Assembly (NCBI RefSeq): GCF_900636575.1
Contig: NZ_LR134293.1
Coordinates: forward strand, 319,001 to 383,000
DNA: 64,000 nt
Direction: 5' to 3'
Origin: Streptococcus canis
Lineage (GTDB): Bacteria; Bacillota; Bacilli; Lactobacillales; Streptococcaceae
Every line of letters starts with the position of its first letter. The first letter of the stretch is position 1. The translations under genes were made by a program, and so were the position numbers. Positions 16,778 to 27,293 of this stretch are shown here, piece after piece. The notes beneath the pieces are model-generated. The model searched no databases and was not told where the DNA came from. It was given only the letters and a program-made list of their open reading frames with translations.

Positions 16778-18534
16778 TGCATAGAAAAACCATTATTGAT
16801 TTCAAGGAGCTCGGATACCGCTTCTTGTTTGAAGACCCCTTGCTAGAGTTGGTAGCCAAGACCTTAGATCAGGTTGGCCCAGTCATTCAACAGGTTCAGC
16901 ACTACCAAGAACTGGGCTACTACGTGGTGGGGTACCTTAGTTACGAGGCGGCTACCTTTTTTGACAAAGCCTTACAAACACATGATAGAAGACTAGGCAA
17001 AGAGTACCTTGCCTATTTTACTGTGCACAAAGATTGTCGCCAAGAAAACCTGCCTCTTGATTATGATAGTATCACTATCCCTAATCAGTGGGCTAGCCTC
17101 ACTCAAAAAGAGGCTTATCAAAAAGCTATTGAAACCATCCAGCAGGAAATGCGGCAGGGCAATACTTATCAGGTCAACTACACCATTCAATTAACCCAGA
17201 AACTCAATGCAGCTGACAGCTTAGCCATTTACAATAAACTCGTCGTTGAACAGGCTGCTGGCTACAATGCTTATATTGCCCATGATGATGTTGCCCTTAT
17301 CTCGGCCAGTCCCGAATTATTTTTCAAACAAGCAGGCAATCAGTTAACTACAAAACCTATGAAAGGCACTACCAAGCGCGGGGTTAATAGCTGGCTGGAT
17401 CACCAAGAACATGATTGGCTCCAAGCTGACGGGAAAAATCGTTCCGAAAACATGATGATTGTTGATTTGCTCCGCAATGACATGGGGAAAATTTGCCAAA
17501 CAGGCAGTGTTCGTGTTGACAAGCTCTGTGAGGTTGAACAATACTCTACCGTCTGGCAAATGACCTCAACCATTGTTGGTGACCTCAAAGCGGACTGTGA
17601 TCTGATAGACATTCTCACAGCTCTCTTTCCTTGTGGCTCTATCACAGGGGCACCAAAGGTCTCCACCATGGCGATTATCAAATCTCTGGAGTCAAAACCA
17701 AGGGGAATTTATTGTGGAACTATCGGCATTTGCCTACCAGACGGTCGCCGTCTCTTCAATGTTCCCATTAGAACCATCCAGCTCAGTCATAACCAAGCTA
17801 CTTACGGTGTGGGCGGGGGCATCACTTGGCAAAGCAAGTGGGAAGACGAATACGAGGAAGTGCATCAAAAAACAGCCTTTCTCTATCGCCACAAACAAAT
17901 CTTTGACCTCAAAACAACCGCCAAGGTGGAGCAGAAAAAACTGACCTTCTTTGAGCACCACCTCAATCGGCTTAAAGAAGCAGCCACTTATTTTGCCTAC
18001 CCTTACGATGAGAAAGCTTTGCAGAAACAACTGGCAATCTACTTAGAAGATAAAGACGATGCTGCCTACCGCTTGACGATTCGTTTATCCAAGGATGGAA
18101 AGGTCAGTCTCTCTGATCAACTTTTGGAACCTTTGTCAGCTGATTTTCTGACAGCTCAACTCCGCTTACAGGACAAGGACGTGACAGCTTCGCCTTTTAC
18201 CTACTTTAAGACCAGTTATAGGCCTCATATTGACCCAAAACCTTATGAACAGGTGTTCTATAACCAAGCTGGGTACTTATTGGAAACTTCCATTGGTAAT
18301 CTCTTTGTCCAGTTGGGACAGACCCTCTACACACCACCAGTAGCTGCAGGGATTTTACCAGGCCTGTTCCGCCAAGAACTGCTAGCTAGCGGCCAAGCTC
18401 AGGAAAAATGGTTAACATTAGCTGATTTAAAAGAGGCCACCGCTATTTTTGGAGGAAATGCTGTCCGTGGCCTCTATCCTCTCAACCTTGAGCTTACTCA
18501 CCTTAATACCCTCTTAGCCAACAGTCAAGACTAA
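16777..18534 (+). CDS. pabB: Aminodeoxychorismate synthase component I fused to aminodeoxychorismate lyase (PabB-PabC)
   Basis: A 585-residue fusion for p-aminobenzoate (folate) synthesis. Residues 1 to about 340 are the chorismate-binding PabB domain: GNTYQVNYTIQ, the MKGTTKRG motif whose Lys196 distinguishes PabB from anthranilate synthase, SENMMIVDLLRND, FPCGSITGAPK and GIYCGTIG. Residues of about 350-585 form a class IV aminotransferase-like PLP domain (FFEHHLNRL, ETSIGNLFV, GILPGLFRQELL), the PabC lyase that releases pyruvate. pabA follows 33 bp downstream, so PabB, PabA and PabC activities come from one transcript. No ribosome-binding site is visible in the few bases between promoter and start codon. 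Confidence 0.92.
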   Translation: MHRKTIIDFKELGYRFLFEDPLLELVAKTLDQVGPVIQQVQHYQELGYYVVGYLSYEAATFFDKALQTHDRRLGKEYLAYFTVHKDCRQENLPLDYDSITIPNQWASLTQKEAYQKAIETIQQEMRQGNTYQVNYTIQLTQKLNAADSLAIYNKLVVEQAAGYNAYIAHDDVALISASPELFFKQAGNQLTTKPMKGTTKRGVNSWLDHQEHDWLQADGKNRSENMMIVDLLRNDMGKICQTGSVRVDKLCEVEQYSTVWQMTSTIVGDLKADCDLIDILTALFPCGSITGAPKVSTMAIIKSLESKPRGIYCGTIGICLPDGRRLFNVPIRTIQLSHNQATYGVGGGITWQSKWEDEYEEVHQKTAFLYRHKQIFDLKTTAKVEQKKLTFFEHHLNRLKEAATYFAYPYDEKALQKQLAIYLEDKDDAAYRLTIRLSKDGKVSLSDQLLEPLSADFLTAQLRLQDKDVTASPFTYFKTSYRPHIDPKPYEQVFYNQAGYLLETSIGNLFVQLGQTLYTPPVAAGILPGLFRQELLASGQAQEKWLTLADLKEATAIFGGNAVRGLYPLNLELTHLNTLLANSQD

Positions 18535-18567
18535 ACTAGCACCTAACTTTTTGTTATTAAGGAACCT

Positions 18568-19134
18568 ATGATACTCTTAATTGATAATTACGACTCATTT
18601 ACCTACAACCTCGCCCAATATTTAAGCGAATTTGACGAGACGATTGTCTTGTATAACCAAGACCCAAACTTATATGACATGGCCAAAAAAGCTGATGCTC
18701 TAGTCTTTTCACCTGGCCCTGGTTGGCCAAAAGAAGCTAACCAAATGCCAAAGCTCATTCAAGACTTTTACCAAACAAAACCTATCTTAGGGGTGTGTCT
18801 GGGACACCAAGCTATCGCTGAAACCCTAGGGGGCACCTTACGCTTGGCCAAACGTGTCATGCATGGCAGGCAAAGTACCATTGAAACACAAGGTCCTACC
18901 AGTCTCTTTTGCTCCCTCCCAAAACAGGTCACCGTCATGCGTTACCATTCTATCGTTGTGGATCAGTTGCCCAAAGACTTTATCGTGACCGCTAGAGACT
19001 GTGACGATCAGGAAATCATGGCATTTGAACACCGCACCCTGCCACTTTTTGGGCTACAATTCCACCCAGAAAGCATCGGTACCCCTGATGGCATGACCAT
19101 GATTGCCAACTTCATCGCAGCCATTTCCCGTTAA
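18568..19134 (+). CDS. pabA: Aminodeoxychorismate synthase glutamine amidotransferase PabA
   Basis: A 188-residue class I glutamine amidotransferase supplying ammonia to PabB. It opens LLIDNYDSFTYNLAQYL and has the oxyanion/nucleophile motif GVCLGHQAI (Cys about 79) and the catalytic His-Glu in LQFHPESIGT near the C-terminus. In organisms with a single such subunit it may also serve anthranilate synthase; its position behind pabB favours folate synthesis. The full triad is intact. Confidence 0.92.
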   Translation: MILLIDNYDSFTYNLAQYLSEFDETIVLYNQDPNLYDMAKKADALVFSPGPGWPKEANQMPKLIQDFYQTKPILGVCLGHQAIAETLGGTLRLAKRVMHGRQSTIETQGPTSLFCSLPKQVTVMRYHSIVVDQLPKDFIVTARDCDDQEIMAFEHRTLPLFGLQFHPESIGTPDGMTMIANFIAAISR

Positions 19135-19166
19135 TCATATCATCAAAAGGAAAGGAGGACAGTTAC

Positions 19167-20453
19167 ATGCCCGATCATTTAGCGCTCCGCATGCGCCCCA
19201 AAACCATTTCAGAGGTCATCGGACAAGAACATCTTGTTGGCGAAGGCAAAATCATCCGTCGCATGGTGGAAGCCAATAGGCTATCGTCCATGATTCTCTA
19301 TGGCCCTCCAGGAATTGGTAAAACTTCCATTGCTAGCGCTATTGCAGGTACTACCAAATATGCCTTTCGGACCTTTAATGCCACCGTTGACAGCAAAAAA
19401 CGTCTCCAAGAAATTGCTGAAGAAGCTAAATTTTCAGGAAGCTTGGTGTTGCTACTAGACGAGATTCATCGCCTTGACAAAACCAAGCAAGACTTCTTGC
19501 TTCCCTTACTGGAAAATGGGACCATTATCATGATTGGCGCAACCACTGAGAATCCCTTCTTTTCAGTGACACCCGCTATCAGAAGCCGAGTTCAGATTTT
19601 TGAACTGGAACCTCTCTCCAACGAGAATATCAAGCGTGCCCTTCAAACTGCCATTACCGATAAAGACAGAGGCTTCGCCTTTGAGGTAGCCCTAGACGAA
19701 GATGCTCTTGATTTTATCGCAACCGCCACTAATGGGGATTTACGCTCAGCTTATCACTCTCTGGATTTGGCAGTTATGTCCACAAAGCCAGATAACGACG
19801 GGAAACGACACATCACCTTAGACACCGTTGAAAATTCCTTGCAGCGCAGCTATATTACTATGGATAAAGATGGTGACGGGCATTATGATGTTTTATCTGC
19901 CCTCCAAAAAGCGATTCGCGGCTCCGATGTCAATGCCAGCCTTCACTATGCCGCGCGATTAGTGGAAGCAGGGGATTTACCAAGCCTTGCCAGACGATTG
20001 ATAGTGATTGCTTATGAAGACGTTGGACTGGCTAATCCCAATGCCCAAGTCCATACCGTCACCGCACTCGATGCCGCCCAGAAAATTGGTTTCCCCGAAG
20101 CACGCATTCTAATTGCCAACGTGGTCATTGATTTGGCCTTGTCTCCAAAATCCAACTCAGCTTATCTAGCAATGGATGCTGCCCTTAGCGATCTGAGAAC
20201 ATCAGGAAACCTTCCCATTCCAAGACATTTGAGAGATGGGCACTATGCTGGCAGCAAAGACCTTGGCAATGCCAAAGATTACCTTTACCCACATGCCTAT
20301 CCAGAAAAATGGGTCAAACAACAATACCTACCAGATAAATTAGTTGGCAAACAGTATTTTTCCCCCAACGAAACAGGAAAATATGAACGTGCCCTCGGTG
20401 CCAATAAAGAGCGTATTGACAAGCTTTCTAGCAAATCATTCGAAGGCAGATAA
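19167..20453 (+). CDS. rarA: Replication-associated recombination protein A (RarA/MgsA)
   Basis: A 428-residue AAA+ ATPase related to clamp loaders that acts at stalled replication forks. Walker A is GPPGIGKTS (about residues 46-54), Walker B is LLLDEIHRL, sensor 1 is GATTENPFF and the arginine-finger region is SRVQIFELEPL. A C-terminal tetramerisation domain follows (RGSDVNASLHYAARL, IAYEDVGLANP). GGAGG lies 8 nt before the ATG. In several Firmicutes the 6S RNA gene lies beside rarA, and that arrangement is seen here directly downstream. Confidence 0.94.
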   Translation: MPDHLALRMRPKTISEVIGQEHLVGEGKIIRRMVEANRLSSMILYGPPGIGKTSIASAIAGTTKYAFRTFNATVDSKKRLQEIAEEAKFSGSLVLLLDEIHRLDKTKQDFLLPLLENGTIIMIGATTENPFFSVTPAIRSRVQIFELEPLSNENIKRALQTAITDKDRGFAFEVALDEDALDFIATATNGDLRSAYHSLDLAVMSTKPDNDGKRHITLDTVENSLQRSYITMDKDGDGHYDVLSALQKAIRGSDVNASLHYAARLVEAGDLPSLARRLIVIAYEDVGLANPNAQVHTVTALDAAQKIGFPEARILIANVVIDLALSPKSNSAYLAMDAALSDLRTSGNLPIPRHLRDGHYAGSKDLGNAKDYLYPHAYPEKWVKQQYLPDKLVGKQYFSPNETGKYERALGANKERIDKLSSKSFEGR

Positions 20454-20484
20454 GGCAAGCGATTCCATTTTTATACTTTAAGAC

Positions 20485-20512
20485 TTGAAAAAATTTTAAA
20501 AAGTGGTATTAT
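20485..20512 (+). promoter_or_regulatory. Promoter of the 6S RNA-tRNA-Lys unit
   Basis: -35 TTGAAA (20485-20490), 16-bp spacer, extended -10 TGGTATTAT ending at 20512. Predicted start is about 20519-20521, at the 5' end of the predicted 6S RNA. No other promoter is visible before the tRNA. Confidence 0.7.
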
Positions 20513-20519
20513 AAAAGTA

Positions 20520-20717
20520 CAGAAACATTGCTGTGGCATACGAATCCACATCTAAGTGTTGACCGACTATTTCTTTGTATTTTAGGGAAACAAAGACTCT
20601 TTCTAGTCTGCAAGCCGTTTCACGCGGACGCAACTTCCAAGAAAGAGCACGTTACCCACCTGCTTATGTTGCGCGGGCTCAATACAAAAAGTGGATCACC
20701 GGTGCCAATACAGCATT
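20520..20717 (+). ncRNA. ssrS: 6S RNA (RNA polymerase regulator)
   Basis: A non-coding stretch of about 198 nt that folds into one long irregular rod. The 5' GCTGT-GGCA pairs with 3' TGCC-ACAGC. AATCCAC pairs with GTGGAT, GTGTTGA with TCAATAC, CTCTTTCT with AGAAAGAG and GTCTGC with GCGGAC, and a local CTTTGT...ACAAAG hairpin lies on one side of a central open region. This is the 6S architecture, mimicking an open promoter that sequesters the housekeeping RNA polymerase holoenzyme. Position next to rarA supports it. Ends are approximate; the assignment is by structure and context, not by covariance search. Confidence 0.8.
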
Positions 20718-20720
20718 CTT

Positions 20721-20793
20721 GCCTCCTTAGCTCAGTTGGTAGAGCAGTAGACTCTTAATCTATGGGTCACAGGTTCGAGCCCTGTAGGGGGCA
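20721..20793 (+). tRNA. tRNA-Lys(CUU)
   Basis: A complete cloverleaf: acceptor GCCTCCT/AGGGGGC, D-arm AGCTCAGTTGGTAGAGC, anticodon stem GTAGA/TCTAT with loop CTCTTAA giving anticodon CTT, T-arm with GGTTCGAGCC, discriminator A. CCA is not encoded. It begins 3-4 nt after the predicted 6S RNA end and has no promoter of its own, so RNase P cleavage would release both RNAs. It is followed by integrase-bearing island debris, making it a likely integration target. Confidence 0.95.
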
Positions 20794-20807
20794 TGGTGCA
20801 AAAACGA

Positions 20808-20835
20808 AAAAAAGCCTTATTTACAGGGCTTTTTT
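20808..20835 (+). terminator. Terminator of the 6S RNA-tRNA-Lys unit
   Basis: AAAAAAGCC (20808-20816) pairs with GGCTTTTTT (20827-20835). It is the only terminator seen after the 6S promoter. Confidence 0.85.
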
Positions 20836-21030
20836 GCTTGTTTAAAATAAATTTGTTACAATTTCACAAAAAATGTTTAATGCCTCAATTTTTGATTAGT
20901 TTATTCATCTTAATTACGCCTAAAGACTTGTTAACCTATTAAATAGAAACTTAATTAATATATTTTTGGATAATGGGTAATTAGATAAAAAATACTGCAA
21001 ATAATCAACTCTTCTAAACTTAAAAAATAC

Positions 21031-21690
21031 CTAGTTTTGGTTATTATTTTTTTCAATTAGTTTGAAAAAATTTTCATAAGCAACTTTGCTTTTTAACACT
21101 TCAACCATTTCTGGTGTTAAAATATCCTTTACATCATTGTTCGGAGAGATCATCTTACTCAATATAAAATTTTTCATCATTAAAGTAAGTGGTTCTCCAA
21201 TAGCTTCTTTATAGTTAAACCCTAAAAGTTGCATTGTTTTCAATGTATCGACATCTATTAATTCTTTAAATTGATTATACGAGGCTATTTGTTCAGAAGC
21301 TGATTTTAAAGCTTCTTTGTCATTTGGGTTAATAGAATTAGTTTGTGCTTTTGATATAATTTCGATTATCCTATTTACAGTATTATGTAAATGATCTATA
21401 TCTTCATCACTAATCTGAACTCTTTCTAACTCAGACTGATATGATTGAGCTATTCTAATTGCTTCCTGTCTTTCATTTATTAATTCAGATACCACTTCAT
21501 CATATACTTTTCTTACTTCATTAATATCCTTTGAAGTTTTTACGGTTTTAATTTTTTGAGTAATGGCACTAACAGTACTTTTAATTGCTAATTCTCCTAA
21601 GCTAGCACCTAGAGAAATTAATTCAGGTGATATGTTTGTCCTTGTAAATCTCCTTCTTGATAACTTGTTGTTTTTATTATATTTTATCAC
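21031..21690 (-). CDS. Hypothetical helical protein in island relic
   Basis: A 219-residue protein that I do not recognise. It is lysine/glutamate/isoleucine-rich, predicted mostly helical (about residues 30-120 look coiled-coil-like, with EVRKVYDEVVSELINERQEAI), and has no signal peptide, membrane segment or catalytic motif. Codon use is markedly more AT-rich than its neighbours. The start is uncertain. The GTG at 21690 lacks a ribosome-binding site. AAGGA precedes an ATA codon at NISPELISLG, as if a former ATG had mutated. It sits between tRNA-Lys and an integrase remnant, so it is probably cargo of a decayed integrative element; a defence or toxin role is possible but unsupported. Confidence 0.55.
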   Translation of the reverse strand: MIKYNKNNKLSRRRFTRTNISPELISLGASLGELAIKSTVSAITQKIKTVKTSKDINEVRKVYDEVVSELINERQEAIRIAQSYQSELERVQISDEDIDHLHNTVNRIIEIISKAQTNSINPNDKEALKSASEQIASYNQFKELIDVDTLKTMQLLGFNYKEAIGEPLTLMMKNFILSKMISPNNDVKDILTPEMVEVLKSKVAYENFFKLIEKNNNQN

Positions 21691-21857
21691 TAAAATTGAT
21701 AATTTAATATGAATATTTTCAAATACAACCCATATAAAAAGGAGCTGGGCAAAAAGTCCAATTCCTAATTTTATTTAAGCTAGAATTGCAAAACGCAGTG
21801 GCTGATTGGCAGCTTTGTTCGCTTTTCAATCTTCAAAGATAGCCTAATCAACTGTGC

Positions 21858-21910
21858 GGGGGTGGGAAAACGAACTCTTTGTTGATTGCTATGAGTTCTT
21901 TCCCACTCCC
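21858..21910. repeat. Imperfect palindrome with GGGTGGGAAA/TTTCCCACTCCC arms
   Basis: GGTGGGAAA plus GAACTC (21861-21877) mirrors GAGTTC plus TTTCCCACT (21893-21908), making a long hairpin in a gap between two minus-strand genes. A GGAGCTGGGCAAAAAGTC motif at about 21740 resembles the edge of the 7345-7482 element, so both may be intergenic repeats of one family. Confidence 0.5.
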
Positions 21911-21926
21911 TTAATTTGTTTAGATT

Positions 21927-22118
21927 TTACAAAAAATGCTTTATTTCTTCAAATTTTTGTTGAATTTTTTCATTTAAAGTATGACCATAAACTTCTACTA
22001 ACATAGTGATGCCTTTATGTCCTAATACTTGAGCAATGACACCTAAATCAATATTTTTATGCCATAAATAACTTCCATAAGTATGTGTCCAGGATTCTGG
22101 GTACATATCATGACCCAA
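21927..22118 (-). pseudogene. Tyrosine-recombinase integrase remnant (C-terminal tail)
   Basis: 63 residues matching the end of phage/ICE-type tyrosine integrases: the box II histidine region (SWTHTYGSYLWHKN), the LGHKGI motif (catalytic-region His/Gly) and the Tyr-containing VYGHTLNEK, followed by a helical tail. Everything upstream (SAM-like and core-binding domains and the catalytic Arg) is missing, and the fragment begins at a TTG without a convincing ribosome-binding site. Its presence near tRNA-Lys marks the decayed end of an integrated element. Confidence 0.75.
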
Positions 22119-22142
22119 TTATTTAGCCTCTTCCTTTTATTT

Positions 22143-23138
22143 TCAGTCATCATAGCCATTGGGATGGCTGGAATGCCAAGCCCATGCTGTCTCAATAATG
22201 GTTTCAATATTGTCAAATTGTGGTTTCCACCCCAGTAATTGTCTGGCTTTGTCAGATGAGGCTATCAAAGTATCCGGGTCTCCCGGTCTACGAGCTACTA
22301 TTTGGGCTGGAATTTCTCTTCCAGTGACCTTTCGGGCAGCTTCTAATAGTTCAAGGTTTGAAAAACCGGTAGCAGATCCCAAATTAAAGGCGGTTGAGTC
22401 ATTCCCAGCTCTTAAATATTCAACTGCTAGCATGTGTGCATCTGCTAGGTCAAAAGGATGCACATAATCACGAATATTTGTGCCATCAGGAGTCTGATAG
22501 TCATCTCCAAAAATCATCAACTTATCTCTCACCCCTTGTGCCACTTGAAGAATAATTGGTAACAAATGTGTTTCGGGGTTATGATCTTCTCCAAGGCTAC
22601 CATCTGGCTTGCCCCCAGCAACATTGAAATAGCGCAAAGCTACAAACTTGATGCCATAAGCTTTATCTGACCATTTCATGATAGTCTCCATCATCAATTT
22701 ACTTTCACCATACGGGTTTATCGGGTTTTGTTCTGCTGTTTCTTTGATTGGAATTTCTTTTGGAATACCATAAGTTGCAGCGGTTGATGAAAAAACGATA
22801 TAGTTGACACCACATTCTTTCATGACTTCTAAGAGTTTAATCATGCCTACTGTATTATTGTCGAAGTATTTTAAGGGTTCCTGCATGGATTCGCCAACTA
22901 AAGAATAGGCCGCAAAATGAATAACAGCATCAATATCAGGATGTGCCTTAAAAACTTGGCGCATAAAATCCTGATCCGCCAAATCTCCTTGATAAAAAGT
23001 AGAATCTGGATGCAAAGCTGCACGATGTCCAGTTACTAAATTGTCCACTACAATCACCGCTTCATTTCCTTTTTTTATCAGACGATCAACCATATGTGAG
23101 CCAATGTAACCAGCCCCACCAAGCACTAAAATTGCCAT
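22143..23138 (-). CDS. galE: UDP-glucose 4-epimerase GalE
   Basis: A 331-residue extended short-chain dehydrogenase that interconverts UDP-galactose and UDP-glucose, the last Leloir step. It has the NAD-binding GGAGYIGSH at the N-terminus, the catalytic Ser region [17 protein letters not shown] (YxxxK) and the sugar-binding end ([16 protein letters not shown]). It is third in the galK-galT-galE operon, 35 bp after galT. The length is normal and all key residues are present. Confidence 0.94.
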   Translation of the reverse strand: MAILVLGGAGYIGSHMVDRLIKKGNEAVIVVDNLVTGHRAALHPDSTFYQGDLADQDFMRQVFKAHPDIDAVIHFAAYSLVGESMQEPLKYFDNNTVGMIKLLEVMKECGVNYIVFSSTAATYGIPKEIPIKETAEQNPINPYGESKLMMETIMKWSDKAYGIKFVALRYFNVAGGKPDGSLGEDHNPETHLLPIILQVAQGVRDKLMIFGDDYQTPDGTNIRDYVHPFDLADAHMLAVEYLRAGNDSTAFNLGSATGFSNLELLEAARKVTGREIPAQIVARRPGDPDTLIASSDKARQLLGWKPQFDNIETIIETAWAWHSSHPNGYDD

Positions 23139-23173
23139 TTCTCTTCCTTTCTTTGAATCACATGCCTTAAATT

Positions 23174-24652
23174 CTATTGTATAACACCCAAGCTCATTAC
23201 AAAACGCTTAAACGCCTTCTGTCCCTCTGGTGTTTGTTTGTATACACCGGCGTCTTCTAAGACCCGAGCAAACGTTTGTCCAACTGCCTGAAAAACAAGG
23301 TCGTGAACAGTATCTTCCCTTATTACTGTGTGTTTTTGCTTGATTTGCTCTGCCCATTCCTTATGGTATGGCGCAATGTTATTTTCTTGTCCCAACAAAT
23401 AGGCTTCAATTTCCATTAATTCATCTTTTAAACGAGATGGTAAAATAGCCAAGCCCATTACTTCAATCAAGCCTATATTTTCTTTTTTTATGTGTTGTAC
23501 ATCGGCATGTGGATGATAAACCCCATCTGGATGCTCTGTTGACGTATGATTATCACGTAAAACAAGATCTAATTCATAAAAACCATTACGTTTCCTTGCT
23601 ATTGGTGTCACGGTATGATGCGATATATTATCTGAATAAGCTAATATGTCAACTGTTTCATCTGAATAGTCTCGCCAAATCAAGCGAATATGCTCAGCTA
23701 AAGCTACCAAGTCTAACTTAACAAGACCAGTTAACCGAATAACTGACAGAGGCCACTTTAATATACCGACACTCACATTCTCAAACCCTTCAATCTTAAA
23801 AGAATCACTAATTAAGGCTTTTTCCATTGGGAAAGTGTGTCGTCCTCCTTGATAATGATTATGTGTCAAGATAGAGCCACCAACAATAGGAAGATCAGCA
23901 TTTGAACCAGCAAAATAGCCTGGAAAAGTGTCGACAATATCAAGCAATTGAGCAAATGTTGTTTGACAAATCCTCATGGGTATATGTTGGGTATTGAGAA
24001 AAATGCAATGTTCATTAAAATAGGCATAAGGAGAATATTGAAAGCCCCATATCTCAGAACCCAAAGACATACGAATAATGCGATGGTTAGTTCTTGCTGG
24101 GTGGTTGAGTCGGCCATAATATCCTTCATTTTCCATGCAAAGTTGGCATTTTGGATAACTGGATTGCTTAAGTTTTTTGGCAGCTGCGATAGCTTTGGGG
24201 TCTTTTTCAGGCTTAGATAAATTAATAGTAATTTCCAAATCCCCATAAGGTGATGGGGCTGAAAAAGCTATATTTTTTGCAACGGCAGCTACTTTAATGT
24301 AGTCGTTTGTTCGATTAAGATTATAAAAGTCCGAGATCGCCTGTTGAGGAGATTTTTCATAAGTGTCCCAGAACCTTTGATTAACCACACTCGGAATAGG
24401 AGTTATAAAATTCATTAACTCTGCCCCTAAGCAATCTTTTTCTTCTATTAGAGAACCAATCTTGCCATTTGCAACTGCCAAATCTACCAAAAGCTCTTTT
24501 AATTCAATGAGATTGTCGTTACTTACCTCTTGATTGGCATTAGTTTCACCGACAAGTGCTAAGATGCGGTTACGAAGATACATGCTATCAATAATGCTAT
24601 AGTCACTATTTTCAATTACCTTGGTGACAAAGGCTTCAACTAAACCGACCAT
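23174..24652 (-). CDS. galT: Galactose-1-phosphate uridylyltransferase GalT (class II)
   Basis: A 492-residue cytoplasmic transferase of the Firmicute-type GalT family, longer than the E. coli class I enzyme. It exchanges UMP between UDP-glucose and galactose-1-phosphate. [19 protein letters not shown] carries the cysteine-bearing, metal-like motif, and THNHYQGG holds the catalytic histidine region (HxH). It starts 3 bp after the galK stop and is thus cotranscribed. Confidence 0.93.
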   Translation of the reverse strand: MVGLVEAFVTKVIENSDYSIIDSMYLRNRILALVGETNANQEVSNDNLIELKELLVDLAVANGKIGSLIEEKDCLGAELMNFITPIPSVVNQRFWDTYEKSPQQAISDFYNLNRTNDYIKVAAVAKNIAFSAPSPYGDLEITINLSKPEKDPKAIAAAKKLKQSSYPKCQLCMENEGYYGRLNHPARTNHRIIRMSLGSEIWGFQYSPYAYFNEHCIFLNTQHIPMRICQTTFAQLLDIVDTFPGYFAGSNADLPIVGGSILTHNHYQGGRHTFPMEKALISDSFKIEGFENVSVGILKWPLSVIRLTGLVKLDLVALAEHIRLIWRDYSDETVDILAYSDNISHHTVTPIARKRNGFYELDLVLRDNHTSTEHPDGVYHPHADVQHIKKENIGLIEVMGLAILPSRLKDELMEIEAYLLGQENNIAPYHKEWAEQIKQKHTVIREDTVHDLVFQAVGQTFARVLEDAGVYKQTPEGQKAFKRFVMSLGVIQ

Positions 24653-24655
24653 CTT

Positions 24656-25828
24656 TTATTTCCTTGAAAGCACACGTGAGCCAGAAGCAATTTCGGCAAT
24701 ATAAAAATCTGGTGCATACCCTATAGTTTCTGTGTAGACCTGACCAACATTTGCCTTAAAAGTATCAACCTTATTCTTTGCGACAATGGCAATACCACAG
24801 CCACCAAAACCTGCTCCTGTCATACGTGCCCCTAAAACCCCTTCTTGTGCCCAAGCAGTATGAACTAGTGTATCAAGCTCAATTCCCGTAACCTCATAGT
24901 CATGCTCAAGAGATACATGAGAAGCATTCATTAAGCGACCAAACTGCTCTAATTTACCAGCTTCTAGAGCTTTTCTGGCTTTTAAAGTTCGTTGGTTTTC
25001 TAAAACTGCGTGACGGGCACGTTTGATACGTTTACTATCTTTAATCAAATAGGCAAATTCATCAAAGCCAGCTTCATCGAGTTCACCAAGAGTTTTAATG
25101 TTAAGCAAAACATTTAATTCCTCGACAGCTTTCTCACACTCAGCTCTACGCTCATTATACTTTGAATCTACCAACTCTCGACGCTTGTTCGTATTCATAA
25201 TAACAATCACATGCTCGCCAAGATCAAGTGGTACCAGGTCATACGACAAGGTATTAGTGTCCAGATAAATAGCTCGGTTTTCAGCACCCATACCAATGGC
25301 AAATTGATCCATTATACCGGAATTAACACCAATATAATCATTCTCTGTTTGTTTCCCAATTTTGACCAAATCTAGCCGTTCAAGCTTTAGTTCAAATAAT
25401 TCCTCAGCGACAATACCCACTAACATTTCTAGAGAAGATGACGATGATAAGCCGGAGCCATTTGGAATATTTCCATAGACATAAAGATCAAATCCCTTAT
25501 CTATCACATGGCCTGCTTTCTTTATAAAACTAATAACTCCTTTAGGATAGTTGGCCCATGAGTCTTCCTTTTTAAACGCCAAATCGTCCAAAGATACTTC
25601 AATAATCCCAACTTCTTTAAAATTTGCTGAGTAAAAGCGTAGTTTTTGATCATTACGTTTTTTAGCTGCCCCATAAGTTCCCAGTGTAATCGCTGCCGGA
25701 AAAACGTGTCCACCATTATAATCCGTATGTTCACCAATTAAATTAATACGACCAGGTGAGAAAAAAGTCGCATCTGCTTGCTCTTCAAAAATTGTTTGAA
25801 AAGCTTGACTGAGTTCTTTTTCGTTCAT
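24656..25828 (-). CDS. galK: Galactokinase GalK
   Basis: A 390-residue GHMP-family kinase that phosphorylates galactose with ATP. It shows the galactose-binding signature [16 protein letters not shown], the ATP loop [11 protein letters not shown], the catalytic Asp region [11 protein letters not shown] and the C-terminal [14 protein letters not shown]. It is the first gene of galKTE, behind a near-consensus promoter and divergent from galR, which probably represses it. It supplies the exit route for galactose made by the downstream alpha-galactosidase locus. Confidence 0.95.
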   Translation of the reverse strand: MNEKELSQAFQTIFEEQADATFFSPGRINLIGEHTDYNGGHVFPAAITLGTYGAAKKRNDQKLRFYSANFKEVGIIEVSLDDLAFKKEDSWANYPKGVISFIKKAGHVIDKGFDLYVYGNIPNGSGLSSSSSLEMLVGIVAEELFELKLERLDLVKIGKQTENDYIGVNSGIMDQFAIGMGAENRAIYLDTNTLSYDLVPLDLGEHVIVIMNTNKRRELVDSKYNERRAECEKAVEELNVLLNIKTLGELDEAGFDEFAYLIKDSKRIKRARHAVLENQRTLKARKALEAGKLEQFGRLMNASHVSLEHDYEVTGIELDTLVHTAWAQEGVLGARMTGAGFGGCGIAIVAKNKVDTFKANVGQVYTETIGYAPDFYIAEIASGSRVLSRK

Positions 25829-25858
25829 TATGAAACTCCTTTAGCTATTGATACTTCT

Positions 25859-25887
25859 ATTATAGAAACCAAAGAAAAGTTTTTCAA
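25859..25887 (-). promoter_or_regulatory. galKTE promoter
   Basis: Minus strand -35 TTGAAA (25887-25882), 17-bp spacer, -10 TATAAT (25864-25859). On the plus strand TGTTATAAT ending at 25933 is an extended -10 for galR. The 131-bp gap between the divergent genes must also hold the GalR operator; several AT-rich half-sites are present but none is clear. Confidence 0.75.
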
Positions 25888-25935
25888 TATTTTTACTTAA
25901 ATTTTACCTATAAATTACTAAAAATGTTATAATAA

Positions 25936-26958
<1,023 letters not shown>

Positions 26959-26966
26959 AAAGAGCT

Positions 26967-27293
26967 TGAGACAAAAAGAATTCCATTTCAGAAAAACGAT
27001 AATATCGACACCTATTAACTTAGACATTAATCATTAAAATGAATAAAGGTAGGTTTCAAACTCTTAGTTCCTATGCTTGTTCCTTTTTTCAATTAGGTTT
27101 AAACTTTTGTCTCATACTTTTTCACTTTTTAATCAAGATGTCCCTTTAAAGTATTGCATTATCCCAAAAAATATGAGCAGCTACACCGGCTAGAAACTTC
27201 TAGAATATATACAGAAAAAGCATGACATGTTCAATCAAATATAGCATGTCACACTTTTTATAAATCTGTTTGCTTCAGTTACTATTTGCTTTT
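26967..27293. other. Gene-free stretch with long-range inverted repeat
   Basis: TGAGACAAAA (26967-26976) and its exact complement TTTTGTCTCA (27105-27114) enclose 128 nt, beginning 9 nt after galR ends. Streptococcal genomes contain similar GAGACAAAA-edged intergenic elements. No ORF; it probably ends galR and separates it from galM. Confidence 0.5.

Noticed and set aside
20794..22142. A second att site (duplicate of the tRNA-Lys 3' end) flanking the island relic
   Set aside because: I looked for a copy of the T-arm/acceptor sequence near the integrase tail and galE and found none, so no island boundary is claimed.
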